Assembly (NCBI GenBank): GCA_963761115.1
Contig: CAVXFS010000004.1
Coordinates: 620,001-684,000, forward strand
DNA: 64,000 nucleotides
Reading direction: 5' to 3'
Source: CAVXFS01 sp963761115
GTDB taxonomy: Bacteria > Pseudomonadota > Gammaproteobacteria > Burkholderiales > Gallionellaceae
The notes under the pieces were generated by a model that worked only from the letters and a program-made list of their open reading frames with translations, searched no databases and was not told the DNA's origin. Positions 8,321-17,576 of the stretch are shown piece after piece; the first letter of the stretch is position 1; each line of letters starts with the position of its first letter. Position numbers and translations under genes: made by a program.

Positions 8321-9520
8321 ATGTCTTTGCCGCAATTTCGCTGGAAAAGAAGGATCGTTCAGCTTGCCACGCTGTTGCTGATCGCCTTGATTGCTGCGCT
8401 CGGTCTGTTGCGGATCGACTTGACCACTGCCAGCTTTTTCATCCTGGACAGGCAGATCTGGTGGTCGAATATATTCTTCATGCTCGGCCTGGCGCTGGTG
8501 TTTGCTACCGTGCCCATCATCATCTACATGACCATGGGCACCGCCTGGTGCGGGTGGGCTTGCCCGCAGAACCTGCTTTCAGAATGGGCGAACAACCTGA
8601 CGCATAAACTGTTGGGTAAGCGCGCCAACGTTGACGTGGATAGCGAGGGTCTGGTGGTTGCTGCCGCCCAGAACAAGGCTGTCAACTGGATCATTCTTGC
8701 GCTCACCTTCCTTGGTGCTGCCTTCATCCTTGCGATCATCCCGTTCCTGTTGTTCTTTTCGCTTGCCGATGTCTGGTCCTTTTTCACCGCCGGCTCCGGT
8801 GCCAGACTGTCCTCGTTCATGCAGCGACTGTATCTGTTCACCGTGTTCCTCATCTTCATAGATATCGCGGTCGTGCGCTATTTCTTCTGCGATTACGCCT
8901 GCCTGTACCGCATCGGGCAGAAGATATTCAAGACACAAGGCTCATTGCACGTGGCCTACGATACTTCTCGATCGAGCGATTGCGCCAAGTGCAATTACTG
9001 CGCCACATCCTGCCTCACCGGTATTCAGCCCACGCGGATCAAGATGTATGACAGCTGCATAGATTGCGGCGAATGTATCGATGCCTGCAATCGCCTGCAC
9101 GCAAAATCGGGAACGCACGGCTTGCTGAGTTTCGAATTCGGCGACACGGAGGCTACTTCAGGCTGGCGCGAAATGCTGGGCATGGTGTTTGCGCGCTTCA
9201 ACTGGCTGGTTGGCGGGTTTTTCCTGGTTGGCGTTGCCATGATGGTATGGGGCATCTATTCACAACCCCGGATAGCGCCGGCGGTGCCGCTGGCGGTGCA
9301 GCAAAAAGCCATCCAGACCGCCAGGATCTGCAACAGCCAGTGCTCTCAGCAGCAAGCCATGTGCAAGCCTGGCAACATGGCCGGATGTTACAAGGCGGCA
9401 TATTGCAAGTGCGAATGCTCGCTGCGGCAGGATCCTGCCAGCGCTTCCAGGGGGGAGTGGCAGCAATGCGTTCAGATGTACAAGGCGCGCCTGGAGGCGC
9501 CGAGTTCAAAAAACCGTTAG
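8321..9520 (+). CDS. CcoG/NapH-like polyferredoxin membrane protein
   Basis: The 399-residue product has about five to six membrane helices. The motif WCGWACP (76-82) is the first conserved Cys pair of this family, and FFCDYACLY follows later. Two [4Fe-4S] motifs follow: CAKCNYCATSC and CIDCGECIDAC. The layout matches CcoG (FixG/RdxA) and NapH-type proteins, which pass electrons at the inner membrane; CcoG is involved in copper handling for cbb3 oxidase assembly. No cco genes are near, so the partner is unknown. After the last helix (about 288-307) there is an unusual cytoplasmic or periplasmic tail with eight cysteines, spaced C-x3-C-x6-C-x7-C-x5-C-x-C-x-C and a later single Cys, which CcoG lacks. 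The start ATG at 8321 has no clear Shine-Dalgarno sequence. Confidence 0.75.
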   Translation: MSLPQFRWKRRIVQLATLLLIALIAALGLLRIDLTTASFFILDRQIWWSNIFFMLGLALVFATVPIIIYMTMGTAWCGWACPQNLLSEWANNLTHKLLGKRANVDVDSEGLVVAAAQNKAVNWIILALTFLGAAFILAIIPFLLFFSLADVWSFFTAGSGARLSSFMQRLYLFTVFLIFIDIAVVRYFFCDYACLYRIGQKIFKTQGSLHVAYDTSRSSDCAKCNYCATSCLTGIQPTRIKMYDSCIDCGECIDACNRLHAKSGTHGLLSFEFGDTEATSGWREMLGMVFARFNWLVGGFFLVGVAMMVWGIYSQPRIAPAVPLAVQQKAIQTARICNSQCSQQQAMCKPGNMAGCYKAAYCKCECSLRQDPASASRGEWQQCVQMYKARLEAPSSKNR

Positions 9521-9771
9521 CCTGCCTCACATATCGATTCGAGAATCAGCCGAATTGAGCGAAGGCGGATCGAAAAGGAATTCCTCCCGGTGATGTAGCG
9601 TGGTAATTCGGGGAGGCGCTATCCATATATCCCGGATTGCCTGCGGGCTGCCGATGTTTTCATCTGCAATGGCAGTTGCAGCTTGTGTTTGGATGACGTA
9701 TCCATTAATGTTGTTTCAGGTTCAAGGCAGCTGTTGCATATTCTTTATGACACTGGTGTAGCCATACGCTA

Positions 9772-12700
9772 ATGACAGAATCCAACACAGAGCTGAGGTG
9801 CTATCAGACATTGATGAAAAATGCTCTGGATGGCATCCATATCATGGATCTGCAGGGCAACATCATTGAAGTCAGCGATTCATTCTGTGCGATGCTGGGC
9901 TATACCCGTGCAGAGGCAGTCAAGCTTAGCGTCACCGACTGGAATGCGCAGTGGTCGAAGGAAGAGTTGCTGGCAAGGCTCAGGAATATTTCCAGCTCCG
10001 GCGCGCGCTTCGAGACCAGGCAGCGTCGCAAGGACGGGACACTGATCGATGTTGAAGTCAGCACCTCGAAAATCGATCTGGATGGGGAGTCTTGCTTCTT
10101 TGCATCAAGCCGCGATATCTCTGAGCGCAAGCAATCAGAATTGAAATATCTGGCAAGCGAAGAAAAATGGCGTCTGTTGTTCGAGAACATGACCACCGGT
10201 TTTGCCTTGCATGAAATAATCTGCGATGAACAAGGCCAGCCTGTCGATTATCGCTTCCTTGAAATCAATCCTGCCTTTGAACAATTGACCGGCCTGAAGG
10301 CGGGCAACATGATCGGTCGTACGGTCCTTGAAGCGCTACCCGACACCGAGCCCTACTGGATAGAGACCTTTGGCCGTGTCGCTTTATCCGGAGAGCCGAC
10401 GGATTATGAAAATTTTTCCAAGGAATTGGGACGGTGGTATCACGTCAGGGCATTCAGTCCGAAAATCGGCCAATTCGCAGTGATAATAAGTAACATCACC
10501 GATCGCAAGAGCACCGAGGAGGCATTACGGCAGAGCGAGGCCTGGTTCCGCAGCATCTTCGAGAACGTCAACACCGGTGTTGCCTCGACCGACGCCACCG
10601 GGCAAGTAACCCGTTTCAACGAGACCTTCCGCACCATGCTGGGCTATGACGCAGAAGCGCTGGGCCGCATGAACTTCGCCGATTTCACCCATCCCGACGA
10701 CCTGAAGCTGGAGCAGGTCATCTTCGACGATATCCTCGAGGGCAAGCGCAACAACTATCACATGACCAAGCGCTATATCACCAGCGATGGCAGTGTCATC
10801 TGGGTGGATCTTTCTGCAGGGGTAATACGCAATGCAGACGGCAAGGTTGCCAATTTTGTCGCCGTCACCCAGGACATCACGGAACGCAAGCAACTGGAGT
10901 TCGCTGTCGCCGCGAGTGAACAGGAGTTTCGCCTGCTGGCAGAATCCATGCCGCAAATCGTCTGGATCACCCGGGCCGATGGCTGGAACATATATTACAA
11001 CCGGCAATGGGTGGATTACACGGGACTCACCCTGGAAGAAAGCTCTGGCCATGGCTGGAGCAAACCCTTGCATCCGGACGATAAGCAACGGGCCTGGGAC
11101 GCATGGCAGGAAGCGGTCAATTACAGCGGCACTTATTCAATTGAATGCCGGTTGCGCCGCGCAGACGGTGAATATTTCTGGTGGCTGATCCGTGGCGTGC
11201 CGGTGCTGGACGTGAACGGAAACATCGACAAATGGTTCGGCACCTGCACCGACATCAACGAGATCAAGATCTCGCAACAGAATCTGCTGATCGCCGCCGC
11301 CGCTTTCGAATCGCAGGAAAGCATGATGATCACCGATGCCGATGGGGTGATCATGCGCGTCAACGAGGCGTTCACCGAAAGCACCGGCTATACGGCTGCG
11401 GAGGTCGTGGGCAAGTCTCCGCGACTGCTCAAATCCGGTCGCCATGATGCGGACTTCTATCGCGACATGTGGGAAACCCTGCTGCATACCGGAAAATGGC
11501 AGGGGGAGATCTGGGACCGGCGCAAGAATGGAGAGGTCTATCCTAATTGGCTGGCCATCACTGCAGTCAAGGGAAGCGATGGGAACGTCACCCATTATGT
11601 CGGCTCGCATATCGACATCACCGAACGCAAGGCGGCGGAAGACGAGATCCAGAATCTGGCTTTCTATGATCCCCTTACCCGCCTGCCCAACCGCCGGCTG
11701 CTGCTGGACCGGTTGAACCAGGCGCTTGCTTCCAGTGCGCGCAATGGGCGTGCCGGCGCATTGCTGTTCATCGACCTGGACAACTTCAAGAACCTCAACG
11801 ATTCGCTCGGTCACGACATCGGCGACTTGCTGTTGCAGCAGGTCACGCAACGCCTGGAATCCGGCATTCGCGAAGGCGACACGGTAGCGCGCCTCGGCGG
11901 CGATGAATTCGTGGTGATGCTGTTGAATCTGAGCAAGGATGCGCTCGAATCCGCCGCGCAGACCGAAGCCATCGGCGATAAGGTTCTCACTGCGCTTGGC
12001 CAGCCTTACCAGCTTGCCACCCACACCTATCACTGTACAGCCAGTATCGGCGTCACCCTGTTTGGAGATCACCAGCAAGCCACCGATGAACTGATGAAGC
12101 AAGCCGACATTGCCATGTACCAGGCCAAGAAAGCCGGCCGCAACGCCCTGCGTTTCTTCGACCGGCAGATGCAGGAAAGCATCTCGGCGCGGGTGTCGCT
12201 GGAAAACGAATTGCACAACGCGCTCGAGTTCGAGCAATTCCACCTGTATTACCAGGTCCAGGTGGACAGTTCAAATCACCCATTGGGCGCCGAGATATTG
12301 ATCCGCTGGATCCATCCCGAGCGCGGCATGGTGTCTCCCGCCCAATTCATCCCGCTGGCCGAAGAATCGGGGCTGATCCTGCCTATCGGGCAGTGGGTGC
12401 TGGAAACGACCTGTGCCCGGCTCAGGGCATGGCAGCAAAACGCGCTTACCCGCGATCTGTCCCTGTCGGTGAACGTGAGTGCCAGGCAATTCCACCAGGC
12501 TGATTTTGTGGCGCAGGTGGAATCCACCATACAAGACTATGGCATCAACCCGCGGCTGCTCAAGCTGGAACTGACCGAAGGCATCCTGCTGGAAAATATC
12601 GAGGAGACCGCTGCTACCATGAACGCATTGAAGCAGATCGGCGTGCAGTTTTCGCTGGACGACTTCGGTACCGGATATTCATCCCTGCAATACCTGAAAA

Positions 12701-12954
12701 GACTGCCGCTCGACCAACTCAAGATCGACCAGTCGTTCGTGCGCGATATCGCCTCGGACAGCAGCGACAAGGCGATCGTGCGCACCATCGTTGCCATGGC
12801 GCAAAGCCTGGAAATAGAGGTCATAGCCGAAGGGGTGGAGACGGAACAGCAGCGACAGCTCCTGCTTGATCACGGCTGCACCCATTTCCAGGGATACCTG
12901 TTCAGCAGGCCGGTACCTGTCGGGCAGTTTGAGGCAATGCTGCACCAGGCTTGA
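9772..12954 (+). CDS. Multi-PAS GGDEF-EAL bifunctional c-di-GMP protein
   Basis: The 1060-residue product is soluble, with no membrane segment. It carries about five PAS/PAC modules (roughly 10-120, 130-250, 255-375, 380-505 and 510-625; several PAC ends read DITERK or DISERK). A GGDEF domain follows (ARLGGDEFVVML, with RxxD inhibitory site REGD nine residues before), then an EAL domain (EIL variant in GAEILIRW, plus intact DDFGTGYSS and KIDQSFVRDI). Both catalytic halves therefore look active on motif grounds; which one dominates cannot be told. The PAS modules suggest sensing of redox, small molecules or light in the cytoplasm, with no ligand-specific residue that I can assign. It stands alone, with 251 bases without a gene upstream and 150 downstream. 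Confidence 0.92.
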   Translation: MTESNTELRCYQTLMKNALDGIHIMDLQGNIIEVSDSFCAMLGYTRAEAVKLSVTDWNAQWSKEELLARLRNISSSGARFETRQRRKDGTLIDVEVSTSKIDLDGESCFFASSRDISERKQSELKYLASEEKWRLLFENMTTGFALHEIICDEQGQPVDYRFLEINPAFEQLTGLKAGNMIGRTVLEALPDTEPYWIETFGRVALSGEPTDYENFSKELGRWYHVRAFSPKIGQFAVIISNITDRKSTEEALRQSEAWFRSIFENVNTGVASTDATGQVTRFNETFRTMLGYDAEALGRMNFADFTHPDDLKLEQVIFDDILEGKRNNYHMTKRYITSDGSVIWVDLSAGVIRNADGKVANFVAVTQDITERKQLEFAVAASEQEFRLLAESMPQIVWITRADGWNIYYNRQWVDYTGLTLEESSGHGWSKPLHPDDKQRAWDAWQEAVNYSGTYSIECRLRRADGEYFWWLIRGVPVLDVNGNIDKWFGTCTDINEIKISQQNLLIAAAAFESQESMMITDADGVIMRVNEAFTESTGYTAAEVVGKSPRLLKSGRHDADFYRDMWETLLHTGKWQGEIWDRRKNGEVYPNWLAITAVKGSDGNVTHYVGSHIDITERKAAEDEIQNLAFYDPLTRLPNRRLLLDRLNQALASSARNGRAGALLFIDLDNFKNLNDSLGHDIGDLLLQQVTQRLESGIREGDTVARLGGDEFVVMLLNLSKDALESAAQTEAIGDKVLTALGQPYQLATHTYHCTASIGVTLFGDHQQATDELMKQADIAMYQAKKAGRNALRFFDRQMQESISARVSLENELHNALEFEQFHLYYQVQVDSSNHPLGAEILIRWIHPERGMVSPAQFIPLAEESGLILPIGQWVLETTCARLRAWQQNALTRDLSLSVNVSARQFHQADFVAQVESTIQDYGINPRLLKLELTEGILLENIEETAATMNALKQIGVQFSLDDFGTGYSSLQYLKRLPLDQLKIDQSFVRDIASDSSDKAIVRTIVAMAQSLEIEVIAEGVETEQQRQLLLDHGCTHFQGYLFSRPVPVGQFEAMLHQA

Positions 12955-13104
12955 ATCCTGTCGCAAGCAGCAGTCATGGCGGATCGCATACGGGTTGCGC
13001 GAAGTTCGATGGGTTACCGTAGCATGGGTTGAGTTACGGTGAGTCGGCCAGCCGCAAAATGGTAGGATGGCGAGCAAGTCAATCGCTTATAGCCCCAAGG
13101 AATC

Positions 13105-14352
13105 ATGCATCCATCGCTCACCCCCCGACACGAAAACCACCTGCTCCTCACCCTCGCCGGCATCCAGTTCATCAACATCCTCGATTTCATGATCATGATG
13201 CCGCTCGGGCCGATCCTGATCAGTGCTTTCGGCATGCAAACGCATGAGTTCGGCGTGCTGGTCTCGTCGTACAGTTTCAGCGCCGCCGTGTCCGGCTTGC
13301 TGGCCGCGACGTTCGTCGATCGTTTCGAACGCAAGCGCCTGCTGCTGGTCATATTTGTCCTGTTCGGCCTGTCGACGCTGGCATGCGGCCTGGCTCCCGG
13401 CTATTCGACATTGCTGGTTGCGCGCTGTCTGGCGGGCGTGTTTGGCGGCGTGATGGGGGCGATGGTGCAAACCGTGGTCGGCGATGTCATCCCGTTCGAA
13501 CGCCGCGCGCATGCCAGCGGCGTGGTGGCTACCGCATTCTCGATCTCTACCGTTGCCGGTGTGCCGCTGTCGTTGTGGCTGGCCAATCACCTGGGCTGGC
13601 GCGCGCCGTTCATCCTGATCGCGGCAATGGCCATATTGTTCTTCATCATCGGCCTGCGCGTCCTGCCGGAGATGCGCCATCACATCAGCGCGACCAGGAA
13701 TGCGCATACTTTTGTGTCCATGTTCTCTGTGCTGGGCGATGCCAACCACCTGCGCGCCCTGCTGTTGTCGTCACTGGTCATTTTTTCCGGCTTCACGGTG
13801 ATTCCTTATATCACCCTGTACTCGGTCGGCAACGTCGGTATCTCGATGCACGACATCCCGTTCATCTACCTCGCGGGCGGCGCGGCAACATTGTTCACTT
13901 CGCGGCGTGTCGGCCGCTGGGCCGATCGTCGTGGCAAGGTCAAGGCCTATCGCCGGGTCGCTGCTGCTGCGATGCTGCCATTGCTTGCGGTCAGCCAGTC
14001 CGGGGTGGTGCCGCTATGGGTGTGGATGATTTTCACCACGGCTTTTTTCGTGCTGGTCTCCGGGCGCATGATCCCGCTGATGGCGATCGTCACCTCGGCT
14101 GCGCAGCCGAAACTGCGCGGCACCTTCATGTCGCTCAACGGCACCATGCAATCATTCTCCATGGGCCTGGCCACGATGCTGGCGGGATTTGTCATCACCC
14201 AGGACAGCGCGGGGAAGATCGCCGGCTATGCAACGGTCGGGTATATAGCGATGACGGCGAATGTGCTGGCGATCATGTTCGTTGCGCGTATCGTGATGCA
14301 CGACCAGAAAAAGATGAGCCGCGATGCAGAGGATGCGTTGAATATCAATTGA
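13105..14352 (+). CDS. MFS transporter
   Basis: The 415-residue inner-membrane protein has about 12 transmembrane helices, in the arrangement of the drug:H+ antiporter / AraJ-like branch of the major facilitator superfamily. The loop between helices 2 and 3 carries the family motif in DRFERKRLLL, and helix 4 begins GYSTLLVARCLAG. Helix 5 (VPLSLWLANHLGWRAPF) is typical of efflux members. The ATG at 13105 follows CAAGGA at a good distance. No regulator or partner (membrane fusion protein) is adjacent. The hox operon starts 57 bases downstream on the same strand, so co-transcription is possible but functionally unexplained. The substrate is unknown. Confidence 0.85.
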   Translation: MHPSLTPRHENHLLLTLAGIQFINILDFMIMMPLGPILISAFGMQTHEFGVLVSSYSFSAAVSGLLAATFVDRFERKRLLLVIFVLFGLSTLACGLAPGYSTLLVARCLAGVFGGVMGAMVQTVVGDVIPFERRAHASGVVATAFSISTVAGVPLSLWLANHLGWRAPFILIAAMAILFFIIGLRVLPEMRHHISATRNAHTFVSMFSVLGDANHLRALLLSSLVIFSGFTVIPYITLYSVGNVGISMHDIPFIYLAGGAATLFTSRRVGRWADRRGKVKAYRRVAAAAMLPLLAVSQSGVVPLWVWMIFTTAFFVLVSGRMIPLMAIVTSAAQPKLRGTFMSLNGTMQSFSMGLATMLAGFVITQDSAGKIAGYATVGYIAMTANVLAIMFVARIVMHDQKKMSRDAEDALNIN

Positions 14353-14409
14353 CCGCCCGAACGGCCAGAGAGTACCCTTTGCTCGACAGTGCATAAAAGG
14401 AGAGGTAAC

Positions 14410-16221
14410 TTGAGCAATGCTGCGATCACGGACGCGAATGCTGCGGATTCGACCGGATCGCTTCGTGCGGTTGTCTCGCAAGCCTGTTCGCGATCTCCTC
14501 ACCTGTTGCACGTGTTGCATGCACTGCAACTGCAGTTCCTGCATATTTCCACGGCGGCTGTGAATGAAGTCGCCGCACACCTTGGCCTGCCGGTCAGCCA
14601 GGTGGATGCGGCAGTCGAGTTCTACTATTTCTTCCACAAGACGCCGCGCGGCCGCTTTGACATCCTGTTCAGCAACTGCACCAGCTGCGGCTATCTTGGC
14701 GGCGGTGCAGACCTGATGGCCATGCTTGCCCGGCAACTGGACACGGTGGTCGGCGTCACGCGCGGCGATGGGTTGGTCAGCATCGGCGAGACATCCTGCA
14801 TCGGCATGTGCGATCACGGCGCTGCGCTGCTGGTGAACGGGCGGCCGATCGCGCGCCTGGATGCGGACATGATTGCCCGCATCGCTGCGCTGGTAATGGA
14901 AGAAACACCGCTGATGGAATGGCCTGCGACATGGTTTCAGGTGGGCGATAGTATTCGTGTCAGCGGTTTGTTGCTCAATGATGATCTTGCCGTCGGCGCA
15001 GGCATGCGCGCAGCACTGGCGCGCGGCAGCGAGGCCACGCTGGCCGAGATCACCGAATCCGGGCTGCGCGGGCGGGGCGGGGCGGGGTTCAGTGCCGGCA
15101 TGAAATGGAAGTTCTGCCGCGAAGCGCAGGGTGACAGGCACTATGTGGTGTGCAATGCCGACGAAGGCGAACCGGGCACGTTCAAGGATCGCATCCTGCT
15201 GCACAGTCACGCCGATGCGGTGTTCGAGGGCATGACCGTTTGCGCCGAGGTGATCGGCGCGAAGCAGGGCTATCTATATCTGCGCGGCGAATACCGTTAC
15301 CTGTTGCCGCAGTTGCAGGCCGTGCTGGCACGCAGGCGCAAACAGGGCTTGCTGGGTGCCGGCATTCTCGGCCAGTCCGGGTTCGATTTCGACATCGGGA
15401 TCGTGGTCGGGGCGGGCGCCTACATCTGCGGCGAGGAATCGGCTCTGATCGAATCGCTGGAAGGCAAGCGCGGAGTGCCGCGCAATCGCCCGCCATTCCC
15501 GGTGACGCATGGGTATCTCGGCCAGCCGACCGTGGTCAACAATGTGGAATCCTTTGTCGCTGCCGCGCATATCGCCCTGCGCGGCAGCGCCTGGTTCAGG
15601 TCGGTGGGTACTGAACGATCGGCGGGCAGCAAGATCCTGAGCGTCAGCGGAGATTGCGCGAAACCCGGTATCTATGAGTATCCATTCGGTGTCAGCATTC
15701 AACAGGTACTGGATGACTGCGGCGCGAAGGATGTCCAGGCCGTGCAGATCAGCGGACCCGCCGGCAAGCTGGTCGATCCATCTGAATTCAAACGCAAGCT
15801 TGGCTTCGAGGATCTGTCCTGCGGCGGCTCGTTCATGGTGTTTGGCCAGGGGCGTGACTTGCTGGCGATCATCAGGAATTTTGCTCATTTCTTCGCCCAT
15901 GAAAGTTGCGGTTTCTGCACGCCCTGCCGGGTGGGGACAACGCTGCTCAAAAATGGACTGGACAAGATCGCCAGCGGACACGGCACACAATATGACCTGG
16001 ATGAAATCAAACGCATCGGCGCACTGGTCAAGCGCCGTTCGCATTGCGGGCTGGGGCAGACTGCGGCGAATCCTGTGCTGGATTGTTTGCAGCGTTTTCC
16101 GCAGGTGCTCGAGCGGCGCCTGCTGAACGGCAATTTTGAACCCAGTTTCGATCTTGACGGGGCGCTGGAACAGGCGCGCCGGATCGCGCATCGCGACGAT
16201 GCGGCGGCGCATCTGGAATGA
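14410..16221 (+). CDS. hoxF: HoxF, NAD-reducing hydrogenase diaphorase subunit
   Basis: HoxF carries FMN and the NAD(H) site of the bidirectional [NiFe]-hydrogenase. The 603-residue product is a fusion: an N-terminal NuoE-like [2Fe-2S] thioredoxin-fold domain (NCTSCGYLGG and SCIGMCDHG), then a NuoF-like part with the FMN loop GLRGRGGAGFSAG, the NADH region ICGEESALIESLEGKRG and the [4Fe-4S] motif SCGFCTPCR plus a later Cys in HCGLG. The TTG at 14410 is preferred because AGGAG lies seven bases upstream; a GTG at 14389 in the same frame has no such site. It is the first gene of hoxFUYHW and overlaps hoxU by four bases. This order is that of group 3d enzymes such as those of Cupriavidus. Confidence 0.93.
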   Translation: MSNAAITDANAADSTGSLRAVVSQACSRSPHLLHVLHALQLQFLHISTAAVNEVAAHLGLPVSQVDAAVEFYYFFHKTPRGRFDILFSNCTSCGYLGGGADLMAMLARQLDTVVGVTRGDGLVSIGETSCIGMCDHGAALLVNGRPIARLDADMIARIAALVMEETPLMEWPATWFQVGDSIRVSGLLLNDDLAVGAGMRAALARGSEATLAEITESGLRGRGGAGFSAGMKWKFCREAQGDRHYVVCNADEGEPGTFKDRILLHSHADAVFEGMTVCAEVIGAKQGYLYLRGEYRYLLPQLQAVLARRRKQGLLGAGILGQSGFDFDIGIVVGAGAYICGEESALIESLEGKRGVPRNRPPFPVTHGYLGQPTVVNNVESFVAAAHIALRGSAWFRSVGTERSAGSKILSVSGDCAKPGIYEYPFGVSIQQVLDDCGAKDVQAVQISGPAGKLVDPSEFKRKLGFEDLSCGGSFMVFGQGRDLLAIIRNFAHFFAHESCGFCTPCRVGTTLLKNGLDKIASGHGTQYDLDEIKRIGALVKRRSHCGLGQTAANPVLDCLQRFPQVLERRLLNGNFEPSFDLDGALEQARRIAHRDDAAAHLE

Positions 16222-17036
16222 CGGGGCATGAGATGAACGGGCAGGAAAAAAATACCATCACGATAGACGGGCAGGATATCCCGTTCGAGGCAGGTCAGAC
16301 CATCATGGATGCGGCATTGGCGGCCGGTGTCTATATCCCGCACCTGTGCCATCGTCCCGGCCTCACGCCGCACGGCAGCTGCAAATTGTGTACGGTCGAA
16401 ATCGCCAGCAGGGACGTGTCGTCAAACGACTCGGATCGCCGGGTACAGATATCTGCCGATATGGACAGTCGCAGCATATCGGCCTGCACCACGCCAGCCG
16501 TGGCCGGCCAGCAGATCAGCAACAACACGCCTGCGCTGAACGAAGTGCGCAAGACCATCACGCAGATGCTGTTCATCGAGGGCAACCATATCTGCCCGTC
16601 CTGCGAAAAGAGCGGCGATTGCACTCTGCAGGCGATGGGTTATCACCTGGGCATGCTGGACGGCCATTTCCCGCAGTTCTTCCCGCGCCGCGAAGTGGAT
16701 GCCTCGCACGCGACCGTGATGCTCGACCGCGACCGTTGCATCCTGTGCGAACTGTGCGTGCGCGCCAGTCGCGAGGTGGATGGCAAGAACGTGTTCGCCA
16801 TCGCCGGGCGCGGCACCGATGCGCACCTGATCGTCAATTCGCCCAGCGGCAAACTGGCGGACAGCGACCTTGAGACCGGCGACCTGGCTGCGCACATCTG
16901 TCCGGTCGGTGCGATCCTGATCAAGGAACACGGCTATGAAGTGCCGATCGGATTGCGCACTTTCGACCTGCACCAGGTCGGCGAGATCGGCCTGGAAAAA
17001 GTCATCCTCGCCAAGACGAAACATACCGATGAGTAA
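16218..17036 (+). CDS. hoxU: HoxU, diaphorase Fe-S subunit
   Basis: The 272-residue HoxU relays electrons between the HoxF flavin and the hydrogenase module. In order it has a plant-type [2Fe-2S] ferredoxin domain (CHRPGLTPHGSCKLCTVE, with a later Cys in SACTTP), a His/Cys-ligated [4Fe-4S] segment (HICPSCEKSGDC) and a NuoG-type [4Fe-4S] motif (CILCELCVRA with the distant C in HICPVGA). The ATG at 16218 overlaps the hoxF stop (ATGA). An in-frame ATG at 16233, with ACGGGG upstream, is an alternative that removes five residues. The sequence overlaps hoxY by eight bases, so translation is likely coupled. Confidence 0.92.
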   Translation: MTGHEMNGQEKNTITIDGQDIPFEAGQTIMDAALAAGVYIPHLCHRPGLTPHGSCKLCTVEIASRDVSSNDSDRRVQISADMDSRSISACTTPAVAGQQISNNTPALNEVRKTITQMLFIEGNHICPSCEKSGDCTLQAMGYHLGMLDGHFPQFFPRREVDASHATVMLDRDRCILCELCVRASREVDGKNVFAIAGRGTDAHLIVNSPSGKLADSDLETGDLAAHICPVGAILIKEHGYEVPIGLRTFDLHQVGEIGLEKVILAKTKHTDE

Positions 17037-17565
17037 GATCCGCATCGCCACCACCTCGCTGGCCGGTTGTTTCGGTTGCCACATGTCCTTCCTCGACATG
17101 GATGAGCGGCTGGTGGCGCTGCTGGAACATGTCGAGCTCGACCGCTCGCCGCTGACCGACACCAAGCACTGCGGGCCGTGCGATATCGGCCTGGTCGAGG
17201 GCGGATTGTGCAATGCGGACAATGTGCATGTGCTGCGCGAGTTCCGCGACAACTGCAGGATACTCATCGCGGTCGGCGCCTGTGCGATCAATGGCGGGGT
17301 ACCGGCGATGCGCAATCATTTCGACCTGCGCGAATGCCTGGCGGAATCGTTCATAAATGGGGTCGGCGTGGAAAATCCTCGGATTCCTGACGATGTCGAG
17401 TTGCCGTTGCTGCTGGACAAGGTGCATCCTATCCATGAAGTGGTGCATGTCGATTATTACCTGCCGGGCTGCCCGCCATCCGCTGACGAGTTCCTCAGCG
17501 TGCTAGGCGACCTGCTGGCAGGGCGGACGCCCGCGCTTCCCAAAAAACTGCTGCATTACGATTAA
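17029..17565 (+). CDS. hoxY: HoxY, NAD-reducing hydrogenase small subunit
   Basis: The 178-residue small subunit of the group 3d [NiFe]-hydrogenase is short because these enzymes keep only the proximal [4Fe-4S] cluster. The expected ligands are visible in LAGCFGCHMS, in the VGACAINGG segment and in YLPGCPPSADE. There is no Tat signal, so it acts in the cytoplasm. The ATG at 17029, which overlaps the hoxU stop, is the right start: the upstream in-frame extension is an out-of-frame copy of hoxU and lacks homology features. It pairs with HoxH at 17577. Confidence 0.93.
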   Translation: MSKIRIATTSLAGCFGCHMSFLDMDERLVALLEHVELDRSPLTDTKHCGPCDIGLVEGGLCNADNVHVLREFRDNCRILIAVGACAINGGVPAMRNHFDLRECLAESFINGVGVENPRIPDDVELPLLLDKVHPIHEVVHVDYYLPGCPPSADEFLSVLGDLLAGRTPALPKKLLHYD

Positions 17566-17576
17566 GGTATCGTGCC

